This document shows, piece by piece, positions 45,287 to 53,220 of a DNA stretch of 64,000 nt. Made by a program: the position numbers and the translations under genes. Source of the DNA: JAAXGI01 sp965206975 (GTDB taxonomy: Bacteria > Gemmatimonadota > Gemmatimonadetes > Longimicrobiales > Gaopeijiaceae); the NCBI GenBank assembly GCA_965206975.1, contig OZ242253.1, forward strand, positions 1,178,001 to 1,242,000, written 5' to 3'. Positions within the stretch are counted from its first letter, which is position 1. Every line of letters begins with the position of its first letter. The notes under the pieces were generated by a model. That model made no database searches and had not been told where the DNA came from. It saw only the letters and a list, made by a program, of their open reading frames with translations.

Positions 45287-46288
45287 ATGACGAAACTGGC
45301 AGCCTGGAGGATAGACACGCAGCGTGGCGAGGGTGGCTCACAGCAGCCGGAACCACAGAAAGTCGGGCGCTCCCGCATCGAGCTCGAGAAACATCTCGAA
45401 GATTGGATTGTGAACGATGTGACGCTGATCGGGGAGGGATTGACGCTGGTTGGCCGCCAGGTGTCGATCGATGACGGACGGCTCGATCTGTTGGCTATCG
45501 ACTCGCGGGATCGTTGGTTGGTGATCGAGATCAAGCCCGGGATGCTCGATTCTGGCGCGCTGGCACAGGCGCTCTACTACGCCTCGTCACTTGCCCGTCT
45601 CGACACGGATGAACTCTACGGGAAGCTCGAACCCGGCCTCGGCAAGTTCGGTGACGCGGAAACGCTGTCAGCGAGAGTGAAGCAGCAACTGGCCGACGAA
45701 GGGGAGGAGCGCGAGATCGCCGTGTTGCTCGTCGGCGCCGGAACCCACTCCGGGTTGGAGCGCATGAACGAGTTCCTCGGCCGCTTCGGCGTCCCGATCG
45801 GCGTTGTCAGTTTCGAGGTGTTCGAGTTGGACGGTGGCCCGCAGTTGTTGATTCGTGAGGTGGTCGACGAACCGACTAGGCCGCCCTCTCCACGACGCCG
45901 GTACACTGTTGACGCGATCCGTGGCTTGGCCGTCGATGTGGGCATGGGCAAGCAGTTCGATCGCTTCGTCAAGATGTCGGAGCAAGCTGGCCTCCCGGTG
46001 CAGCCGCAACGGGCATCTGTGAGAATCGCACCACCGGCAAACCGTACGCGGTTCCTGATGTATGCGGCGCCGCGGGCCGGCGCGAGCGGTGGAGAACTGG
46101 GTATCTGGGTGGGTCCGAAGGTTTTCGCTAAGTGGTTTCCTGACATAGACGAAGAGGAGGCTACTGCCGCGCTTGGCGAGTACGAAGACGGCGCGTACCT
46201 GGCCGGCGAGAAGCTCCACAAGCGACTCGAACAGATCGAGCGCTTCCTGACCAAGCACTTCCCGCAGCCGGACGCTGACGGAGAGTAG
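45287..46288 (+). CDS. NucS/DUF91-like PD-(D/E)xK nuclease
   Basis: 333 aa, ATG 45287 with AAGGG about 10 nt upstream. The N-terminal nuclease core is complete: RSRIELEKHLEDWIVND, then VSIDDGRLDLLAIDSRDRWL (catalytic Asp) and VIEIKPGMLD (E-x-K), followed by ALYYASSLARLDTDEL. The C-terminal half includes a region resembling a DUF91/NucS accessory domain (LMYAAPRAGASGGELGIWVG). NucS-type enzymes cut mismatched or branched DNA in actinobacteria and archaea; similar stand-alone proteins occur in defence loci. It is first of three same-strand genes before the caspase-helicase. Confidence 0.78.
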   Translation: MTKLAAWRIDTQRGEGGSQQPEPQKVGRSRIELEKHLEDWIVNDVTLIGEGLTLVGRQVSIDDGRLDLLAIDSRDRWLVIEIKPGMLDSGALAQALYYASSLARLDTDELYGKLEPGLGKFGDAETLSARVKQQLADEGEEREIAVLLVGAGTHSGLERMNEFLGRFGVPIGVVSFEVFELDGGPQLLIREVVDEPTRPPSPRRRYTVDAIRGLAVDVGMGKQFDRFVKMSEQAGLPVQPQRASVRIAPPANRTRFLMYAAPRAGASGGELGIWVGPKVFAKWFPDIDEEEATAALGEYEDGAYLAGEKLHKRLEQIERFLTKHFPQPDADGE

Positions 46289-46632
46289 CGTTCCTGAAAT
46301 GGCGTGGCAGCTGTCAGAGGAAGTCATCCCGGTCGACCGCCCATGTGGAGCCCGGCGGCCACTGCAATGTCGATCTCTTGGTTGGCCCCGCGATGGGTTC
46401 AGTCACAGTCACCGTCGGAGCACAACCACGAGTGCGCTGCTGGCCGATCGATCCTGGGCCGCTTTTGAGGCGTCGGCTTGCTCATCGCCTGTACAGCCTT
46501 CCCGCAGGAACTGCGCCCTGCAGAGCCGTACCTCTTGCCAGGTTGTGCCGGAGGCGCAGGGGTGAAGTGCGTCTCGTATCATTCCATCGAGAAGCCCCGA
46601 GGATTGAACTGTTCGCCGAGGAGAGGTGAGTC
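46289..46632. other. Intergenic region with degenerate copy C of the mobile-gene end
   Basis: 344 bp without a supported gene. Bases 46500-46560 (minus strand) encode TWQEVRLCRAQFL, recognisably the same C-terminal motif as in copies A and B (TWKTVRLARVQFL; TWQTMRLARVELR) but without the stop and conserved tail, so it is a decayed copy. Confidence 0.5.
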
Positions 46633-47754
46633 GTGAGCATCTTCGAACTTGAGAAAGACCAGATCGTCCCACTACCGGATACCTCCTTCAGCGCTGAGGG
46701 AGTCAAGGAGAGGCAGGACCTACAAAGAATTCTCAGATCGCAAATCGAGGTTCTGGACCCCGATTTGCTCGTGATCACGGAAGAGTACGGGGATTGGGAA
46801 GAAAGCCGGCGTCGCATCGATCTGCTCGCCCTCGACCGGAAGGCCAAGCTGGTCGTGATCAAGTTAAAGAGAACCGACGACGGTGGCCACATGGAGTTAC
46901 AGGCGCTCCGGTACGCGGCGATGGTCTCGACAATGACCTTCAAGCAGGCCGTAGAAGCCTATCGTGTATTTCTCGCGCGCGAGGGCCAGGACACCGACGC
47001 CGAGGAAGGGATTCTTGATTTTCTCGCATGGGACGATGTCGACGAGGAGCGCTTCGCCTCAGACGTTCGACTCCTGCTCGTCGCCCAGGACTTCTCGCGA
47101 GAGCTCACAACCGCCGTGATGTGGCTCAGCGGGCGCGACCTCGATATCCGTTGCATCCGAATTCGGCCTTACCGGCTGGGCGACCGTCTGCTACTCGATG
47201 TTCAGCAGATTATCCCGTTGCCCGAAGCTGCCGACTACCAAGTACGGATTCGAGAGAAGGTCATTGCACAGCGTCATCGAGTCCAGGGCGAATGGACCGG
47301 CTACTTCTACGTAAACGTCGGCGAAGGAGACCATCGAAGCTGGGATGATTTCCGACGATACGGTTTCGTGGCGGCTGGCGGCGGACAGCGATATCGCGAC
47401 TCACTCCGGAAGCTGCGGCCTGGAAACAAGATCTACGCGTATCAGAAAGGCAGGGGATACGTTGGGCTGGGTGAGGTCGTGGCTGAGGCCGTGCCGGCAA
47501 AGGATTTCACGGTCCGGCACACCGGGACGCCGATACTCGACGCGGATCTCAGCCAGCCAGGCCTGAGCCGGAACCGCGATGATCCAGAGACGTGCGAATG
47601 GCTGGCCGCCGTGCACTGGATTCAGACGGTCTCAGTATCTGAGGCGTACAACAGGTCGGGGATCTTCGCGAACCAGAACATCGTGTGTCGACTCCGCGAT
47701 GCGGCAACGCTGGCTTTTCTGGCAGAAAAGCTCGGACAGCCGCCCTCTGAGTGA
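46633..47754 (+). CDS. DUF91-like nuclease homologue with lost catalytic Glu, plus EVE-like domain
   Basis: 373 aa, GTG start with GGAGAGGTG upstream. N-terminal PD-(D/E)xK-like domain: ILRSQIEVLDPDLLVITEEY, RRRIDLLALDRKAKLVVI and then KLKRTDDGGHMELQALRYAA, in which the expected E-x-K is K-x-K (codon AAG 46861-46863), predicting a dead nuclease. The C-terminal ~130 aa (GEWTGYFYVNVGEGDHRSWD, RKLRPGNKIYAYQKGRGYVG, LGEVVAEAVPAKDF) resemble an EVE/PUA-like domain that binds modified bases in other systems. It could now serve as a DNA-binding sensor, or be decaying. Confidence 0.75.
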   Translation: MSIFELEKDQIVPLPDTSFSAEGVKERQDLQRILRSQIEVLDPDLLVITEEYGDWEESRRRIDLLALDRKAKLVVIKLKRTDDGGHMELQALRYAAMVSTMTFKQAVEAYRVFLAREGQDTDAEEGILDFLAWDDVDEERFASDVRLLLVAQDFSRELTTAVMWLSGRDLDIRCIRIRPYRLGDRLLLDVQQIIPLPEAADYQVRIREKVIAQRHRVQGEWTGYFYVNVGEGDHRSWDDFRRYGFVAAGGGQRYRDSLRKLRPGNKIYAYQKGRGYVGLGEVVAEAVPAKDFTVRHTGTPILDADLSQPGLSRNRDDPETCEWLAAVHWIQTVSVSEAYNRSGIFANQNIVCRLRDAATLAFLAEKLGQPPSE

Positions 47755-47840
47755 CAATCTCACCCGCTTGATGTTGGCCGCGTCGAGCCCGCTCACCCCG
47801 GAAGCGATGATTGCCCGTCTCCGAGGACGCCAAGACGCAC

Positions 47841-47872
47841 TGTCAGGTCATTACCATCTCTGTACAGCCTTT
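47841..47872 (+). repeat. TGTCAGGTC-type terminal repeat, copy 3
   Basis: TGTCAGGTCATTACCATCTC followed by TGTACAGCC; same orientation as copy 2 and inverted to copy 1. It lies in the 175-bp gap just upstream of the caspase-helicase gene, about 60 bp before its start. Confidence 0.55.
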
Positions 47873-47929
47873 CGCTTCGAGGTGGCCGCCGCCATACCCA
47901 GCCACATCGATTGAGGAGCGACATGAGCC

Positions 47930-50900
47930 ATGGCCCTTCGCGCCGTCTTTATCGGAATCAACAAGCATAGTGACCCCGGCATCCCTGAACTCACCGGCGC
48001 AACCAAAGACGCCAAAGCTCTCTGGGCACTCTTCAAGGACTCCGTTGAGGGCATCGCTGACCAAAGGCTCCTGGACGACGAAGCGACGGTGGCTTCCATC
48101 CGAAAGGCGCTCGATACATCGCTCGGCGACGCGGCCGAAGACGACACGGTCATCGTGTTCTTCGCGGGTCACGGAACGCGGGCGCACCAACTCGTTCCGT
48201 TCGACACAGACCTGAGTGCTGTCGATCAGACGACGGTCCCCATGCAGGAGTTCTCGGATCGCCTCAAGGCCACATCAGCACGAGCGAGTTTGATCATCCT
48301 AGACTGCTGCTTCAGCGGCAGGGCGCCCGCTCGTGTCCTTGAAGGCCTGCCTGTAGCGCGCAGCGGTGCCGGGGTGATCACGGACCTCGGCGGAGACGGG
48401 TGTGTTGTGCTGGCCGCCGCTCAAGACGATCAAGAAGCCCTTGAGCGTGGACAACACGGTCTGTTCACAGCCGCGATCCTCCGCGCAGTCCAGAACGAAC
48501 CTGGCTTTATGGATATCGGTGTCCTCATGGAAGAGGTCACGCGGAGCGTTCGCGCGGAGGCCAGTCGCACGGGTCACGATCAACAGCCCGTCTGGGCTGG
48601 TCTCCTTAGAGGCGGCATACAGCTGCCGCCACTACAGCCGGGCCCGATCTTCACAGCCATATTCCCGAACACCACCGGAACCCGCGTCGGGACCGCGATC
48701 GCAGAGCTCTCGGCGTTCGCCATCCATGAATCCGTCCTAGATGCATGGAACGCTCGCTTCTCCCAGCTGAACAACTTGCAGCTCTCCGCAGTCAACGACT
48801 ACCGCGTGCTCGACGGTCAGCCATTGCTCGTGGTCGCGCCAACCACGTCCGGCAAGACATTCATCGGCGAACTTGCCGCTGCGCGCGCAATCGCGGACGG
48901 CCGTAAAGCCGTCTTGTTGCTTCCCTTCAAAGCCTTGGCTAACGAAAAGTACGAGGAGTTCGATCAGCTGTATGGCCAGAGCCTCGGCCTACGTGTGCTG
49001 CGCTGCACCGGCGATTACGCCGATCAGACCGAACCGTTTGTGAAGGGTCAGTACGACGTCGCACTGCTCACCTACGAGATGTTCCTTGGTCTGTCAGTGG
49101 CGATACCGACCCTGCTCTATAAGGTCGGACTCGTTGTCTTGGACGAAGCACAATTCATCAACGATCCGACTCGCGGCATTACTGTCGAGCTGCTACTCAC
49201 GAATCTGCTTGCGGCCAGGGGACGTGGCGTGGAGTCGCAGATCGTCGCCCTGTCAGCCGTTATCGGAAAAGTCAACCATTTCGACGACTGGCTCGGATGC
49301 CAGACCTTGGAAACTAACGATCGGCCAGTACCCCTGGTCGAGGGCGTGCTTGATAGAAATGGCACGTACCAATACCTCGACGTCAACGGGCAAGAGCACA
49401 CCGACCAATTGCTCCAGCCGCACGACATCGTCCAGCGAAAGGCTAAGCCAAGCTCGCAGGACGTCATCGTGCCTCTCGTCCGAAAGCTCGTAGGGGACGG
49501 GGAGCAAGTCATCGTTTTCCGGAACAGGAAGGGACCATCCTCTGGTTGTGCGAACTACCTGGCGGCAGATCTTGGTTTGCCGCCGGCGAATGATGTGCTG
49601 GCAACCCTACCCAATCAGGATCTCTCGACAACCTCGCAAGCGCTCCACCGCGCGTTACGGGGCGGAACTGCGTTCCACACGAGCGACCTGTCCCGCGAAG
49701 AGCGCGTCATCGTCGAACGCGCATACCGCGATAGCGAAGGATCGATACGGGCCTTGGTTGCCACGTCTACAGTGGCCGCCGGCGTCAATACGCCAGCCGA
49801 GACCGTGGTCATCGCTGAAACCGAGTTCCCCGGACGCCCACCCGAGCCTTACACCGTTGCGGTCTACAAGAACATGGCTGGTCGCGCAGGTCGGCTTGGC
49901 CATGCCACTCATGGCCGCAGTATCCTGCTCGCCCGAGACGGCCTTCAGTGCGCACAGCTCTTCGCGCGCTATGTGCGCGGGAAGCCAGAACCTATTCGCT
50001 CTTCCTTTGATCCGAACGAGGTGGATACGTGGGTTCTCCGGCTTCTTGCTCAGGTCGATGAGGTGCCGCGCGACGCAGTTGTCACTCTCCTCGCCAATAC
50101 GTACGCCGGCTACTTGGCGACGCGCGCTTCACCGGCCTGGGAGCCCCAGATGAAGACCGCCGTCGAAGGGCTCCTTCACCAGATGCTTGAGCTGGAGTTC
50201 CTAGAGGAGGAGATGGGGCTCGTTCGCTTGTCTCTGCTCGGCAAGTCCTGCGGCAAGTCCCACCTCAAGCTCCGTTCGGCAATGCGTCTTGTCGATCTGC
50301 TGCGACGTCGAGACTCTGGGGCGTTGAGCTCGGGCGTGCTTCTTGCGCTAATTCACGCGCTTCCCGAGTTCGACGAAGCCTACACGCCCATGTTCCGGAA
50401 AGGACAACTCGAGGCGGTTTGGCCACGCCATGTTGCCCAGCACTACGGCCACGACGTTGCCAAGGCGCTGCAGCTGGGAGTACCCAACAATATGGCCTAT
50501 TACGCTAGGTGCAAACGGGTCGCCGTCCTGCGCGCTTGGACTGACGGCATACCGATCAACGCGATCGAAAACACCTTTACTGTCCATCCCTTCCACAACA
50601 CCAGAGCTGGCGACATTCGTGGTTTCGCCGAGTTGGCCAGGTTCCACCTCGCCGCAGCTTTTGACGTCGCCAATGTGGTTCTGCTAGATCAGGGGCCGAG
50701 TGCTGAGGATGTCGAAATCCTGCTCGCCCAACTTGAGACCGGCATCCCGGCCAATGCGCTTCGGCTGCTTGAGCTTCCGATCTCGCTCGACCGGGGGACC
50801 TATCTCGCGCTGTATCAGGCTGGTTTCGTTCGCCCGAATGACGTATGGACAATCACAGAGGAACGTCTCCGCGAGCTTGTTGGCGCAGCCGTCGCAAGGG

Positions 50901-50947
50901 CGATCTGGTCAGGGCGACCAAGGCTCGAACCAAGCGGAGCGTCCTAA
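47930..50947 (+). CDS. Caspase-like protease fused to a Ski2/Hel308-like helicase
   Basis: 1005 aa, ATG 47930. Residues 1-230: peptidase C14/caspase-like fold with the His-Cys dyad in VIVFFAGHGT (His81) and LIILDCCFSG (Cys127), plus DDQEALERGQHGLFTAAIL. Residues about 285-720: SF2 helicase of the Ski2 type with Q-like NDYRVLDGQPLLVVAPTTSG, Walker A APTTSGKT (303-310), DEAQ box VVLDEAQF, motif III LSAVIG, ATSTVAAGVN and motif VI NMAGRAGRLG (648-657). The last ~290 aa are helical with HhH-like character (LETGIPANALRLLELPIS). All active-site residues are present. The arrangement suggests an ATP-driven nucleic-acid sensor that activates a protease, consistent with a suicide-type defence protein; this function is inferred. 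Confidence 0.85.
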   Translation: MALRAVFIGINKHSDPGIPELTGATKDAKALWALFKDSVEGIADQRLLDDEATVASIRKALDTSLGDAAEDDTVIVFFAGHGTRAHQLVPFDTDLSAVDQTTVPMQEFSDRLKATSARASLIILDCCFSGRAPARVLEGLPVARSGAGVITDLGGDGCVVLAAAQDDQEALERGQHGLFTAAILRAVQNEPGFMDIGVLMEEVTRSVRAEASRTGHDQQPVWAGLLRGGIQLPPLQPGPIFTAIFPNTTGTRVGTAIAELSAFAIHESVLDAWNARFSQLNNLQLSAVNDYRVLDGQPLLVVAPTTSGKTFIGELAAARAIADGRKAVLLLPFKALANEKYEEFDQLYGQSLGLRVLRCTGDYADQTEPFVKGQYDVALLTYEMFLGLSVAIPTLLYKVGLVVLDEAQFINDPTRGITVELLLTNLLAARGRGVESQIVALSAVIGKVNHFDDWLGCQTLETNDRPVPLVEGVLDRNGTYQYLDVNGQEHTDQLLQPHDIVQRKAKPSSQDVIVPLVRKLVGDGEQVIVFRNRKGPSSGCANYLAADLGLPPANDVLATLPNQDLSTTSQALHRALRGGTAFHTSDLSREERVIVERAYRDSEGSIRALVATSTVAAGVNTPAETVVIAETEFPGRPPEPYTVAVYKNMAGRAGRLGHATHGRSILLARDGLQCAQLFARYVRGKPEPIRSSFDPNEVDTWVLRLLAQVDEVPRDAVVTLLANTYAGYLATRASPAWEPQMKTAVEGLLHQMLELEFLEEEMGLVRLSLLGKSCGKSHLKLRSAMRLVDLLRRRDSGALSSGVLLALIHALPEFDEAYTPMFRKGQLEAVWPRHVAQHYGHDVAKALQLGVPNNMAYYARCKRVAVLRAWTDGIPINAIENTFTVHPFHNTRAGDIRGFAELARFHLAAAFDVANVVLLDQGPSAEDVEILLAQLETGIPANALRLLELPISLDRGTYLALYQAGFVRPNDVWTITEERLRELVGAAVARAIWSGRPRLEPSGAS

Positions 50948-51020
50948 CCCATCCAAGTAGGGGAGGAGCGCAGCGAACTACGAAGACACGGGCGAATTCA
51001 TACGGACGGTGGCCGGACTC

Positions 51021-51125
51021 TAACTCCCTGGACAGGGCATGGCGGTTGAGCGTCGGCGGGCCAGCAACTAGCGCGCGCAGCAGCGTCATTTCCCCGGCGG
51101 TGAAGTCAACAGCGGCACTCGAGCC
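51021..51125 (-). pseudogene. OmpR/PhoB-type winged-helix gene fragment
   Basis: The minus strand encodes AVDFTAGEMTLLRALVAGPP followed by TLNRHALSREL, the first part of a response-regulator winged helix (usually LTAGEFALLRALVERPGRVLSRDQL). No receiver domain or remaining DNA-binding part is found nearby. Weak, short match. Confidence 0.3.
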
Positions 51126-51318
51126 GGCCGGCAATCCCGGCGCCATGGGGTCGCGTCTGCGATCCTTGCCGATCGACCATGCCAGCCAGGGCGATAGGTC
51201 GTCGGACGGTCGACCGCCGCTGTGTGCGCACGCCGTAGGGCCAGCGCGGGTCGTCGATGCCACACCACCCATCGCTTACGACTTATGGGTCAATCAGCTG
51301 CATGGCGGATACAGCAGC

Positions 51319-51342
51319 ATATTTGGGGCAACTCTGGGGGCA
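51319..51342. promoter_or_regulatory. Putative integrase arm-type boxes at island right end
   Basis: ATATTTGGGGCAACTCTGGGG followed by GCA contains two GGGGCA boxes with a 12-bp period. It resembles ATATTTGTGGGGCAATATTC and the GGGGCA after it at 24754-24780 next to the integrase. The pairing suggests P- and P'-arm sites of one integrated element. Confidence 0.3.
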
Positions 51343-51879
51343 CCTTCGGAAACATCTCGACCACTGATCCAATGACGCCAATGAGTTACGGTCCTTTTAG
51401 TGAGTTCGACGACGCCGTTGCATTGCGGTCCTCGAATGTAGCCGGTCGCACCAGGCGGGACTCGCTCCCCTACCCATATCCAGCGCGTCCCTCGCATGGG
51501 CATCGGCCTGCCCTGCGAAGGGTAGTTGTCCACGCTGCACCCACGGCGGACTGCGGCACCGCCGATATCCGCCCGATTGGCTCCTTTCTTCAAGGATCCG
51601 TAGGCTCCCCTGCTATCCGGCGAATCGGAATGAACCTATGCCCGCCTCCACGAGGGAGATGGGAGCTTGCAGCAGCCTCGAAGCGGGATCTACCTTCTCT
51701 CGATCTGCAGCGTGACCGGAACCTTGGCCCGCGGTCATCGTGCGACCCGGCTCGCACAGGCGGGAGTCGATGGGTAGGCGAGACAATCCGCCTCGCTCTC
51801 GCGGACCGGGTCGACGCGAGTTCGGGACGGGACCTGCTACCCGAAGATCGCGGACAAAGGCGGCGCACAGGCCACGAGA

Positions 51880-53220
51880 GTGAGGATTCCTTCGAGCTTC
51901 AGGGCCCGGACCTTCGTAGTCCTCCTCCTGGTCTCGCTCGTCCCCGCGCTTCTGACCCTCGGGGTCGGGACGCTTGTCCTTCGAGAGGTCGTCCTCTCCA
52001 CGGGGAGCGCGGGCGCGTGGGACGAGGTCGCTGACTCGGGCCAGAGCCTCTTCCAGGACATCGCCTCGCTCGGACCCGAGTCGGAACGGCTCGAGAGTGC
52101 GGTGGAGCGGCACCAGTCCGCATTGGCAGAATCGGTCCGGTTCTCGCGCCTCTATTCCTTCCTCGGCGACCGGGTCCTCTCCCTCCTGCCCGCCTTCGCC
52201 CTCTTCCTGATGATCCTCGTGGGCGGACTCGCACTCGCCGCAGCGAACTGGTTCTCCAAGGACTTCTCCCGGCCTGTCGAGACGCTCGTCGAGTGGACCC
52301 GGGCTCTCGCCAGGGGCGACCCGCTTGAGACCACAGGACGATCGTCGATTCGCGGCGAGATCACCGAGTTCGCCCACCTTCAGGACGCGCTCAAGGCAAC
52401 CTCCGTGGAGCTGGCCGAGGCTCGAAGACGGGAGCTGGCGAAAGCCCGGATGCGAAGCTGGTCCGAGATGGCGAGGAAGGTTGCCCACGAGCTCAGGAAT
52501 CCGCTCACTCCGATGGCGATGGCGGCAAGGCGGGTCGTCCGGTCCGACGAACGCGCCGTCTCTGAAGCCGGTGAGGTGTTGACCGAGGAGATCGAGCGCC
52601 TAGAGGCGCTCGCCCGCGCATTCTCGCACTTCGGGACGCTCCCGGAGGGGCCGATATCCCCCGTCGACGTGACCGAGCTCCTAGCGACCCTCACCCGGCG
52701 CCTCTCCTCGGACCGGTTTCCGATCGAGCTCGACGCCCCGCCGGAGCCGGTTTTCGTCCAAGGGCACCTCGAGGCTCTCGAACGAGTCTTCCGGAACCTC
52801 GTATCGAATGCCGTCGAGGCGGTCGAGGCGGCGGCGAGGGGCGGGGGAGGAGAGGACCCCGCGCGCGAGCCGGTCCGGATCGAGCTTCGCGCGCCTCCTT
52901 CCGGCGCCGAGATCCGCGTCCTGGACCGGGGCGCCGGGATCCCGGAAGAGATCCTGGAACGGATCTGGGAGCCCGAGTTCACGAGTAAGCGAAGGGGCAC
53001 CGGCCTCGGCCTCGCGATGGTTCGCCAGGTCGTCCACGCGCACGGGGGCGGGGCGGAGGCAGGGAACCGGCCGGGGGGAGGCGCGGAGTTCCTTGTCCGA
53101 CTCCCCTCGGACCCGGAAGCCGGCACGGGCGAGGACGGCGCGGGCCCCACCACACCTCAACCCCGAGCCGAGGTCTGGGTCGAGCCCTCCCCGGGTCCCC
53201 CGCGAACCGACCGGTCATGA
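51880..53220 (+). CDS. NtrY-like membrane sensor histidine kinase
   Basis: 446 aa, GTG start. Two TM segments (TFVVLLLVSLVPALLTLGV; LSLLPAFALFLMILVGGLAL) flank a ~75-aa periplasmic loop. A HAMP-like region (SRPVETLVEWTRALARGDPL), HisKA with phospho-acceptor His (MARKVAHELRNPLTPMAMAA) and an HATPase_c domain with N box (FRNLVSNAVEAVEAA), G1 (DRGAGIPEE) and G2 (RGTGLGLAMV) follow. It overlaps the sigma-54 activator by ATGA, so the two form a two-component system. The HEL(R)NPLTP variant is typical of NtrY-type kinases. Signal unknown; the neighbours suggest envelope-related regulation. Confidence 0.9.
   Translation: MRIPSSFRARTFVVLLLVSLVPALLTLGVGTLVLREVVLSTGSAGAWDEVADSGQSLFQDIASLGPESERLESAVERHQSALAESVRFSRLYSFLGDRVLSLLPAFALFLMILVGGLALAAANWFSKDFSRPVETLVEWTRALARGDPLETTGRSSIRGEITEFAHLQDALKATSVELAEARRRELAKARMRSWSEMARKVAHELRNPLTPMAMAARRVVRSDERAVSEAGEVLTEEIERLEALARAFSHFGTLPEGPISPVDVTELLATLTRRLSSDRFPIELDAPPEPVFVQGHLEALERVFRNLVSNAVEAVEAAARGGGGEDPAREPVRIELRAPPSGAEIRVLDRGAGIPEEILERIWEPEFTSKRRGTGLGLAMVRQVVHAHGGGAEAGNRPGGGAEFLVRLPSDPEAGTGEDGAGPTTPQPRAEVWVEPSPGPPRTDRS

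Larger units (their letters stand above)
50948..51879. other. Island right end: intergenic region with remnants
   Basis: About 930 bp without an intact gene. It holds a fragment with an OmpR-type winged-helix signature on the minus strand and GGGGCA boxes at 51325-51342. From about 51.6 kb the base composition returns to core-like values. No tRNA gene is visible. Confidence 0.5.

Noticed and set aside
47923..47970. 15-codon ORF with a better-placed ribosome site just before the caspase-helicase start
   Set aside because: ATG 47923 lies closer to GAGGAG, but the peptide is only 15 residues. The caspase fold clearly begins at 47930. A leader-peptide role is possible but unsupported.
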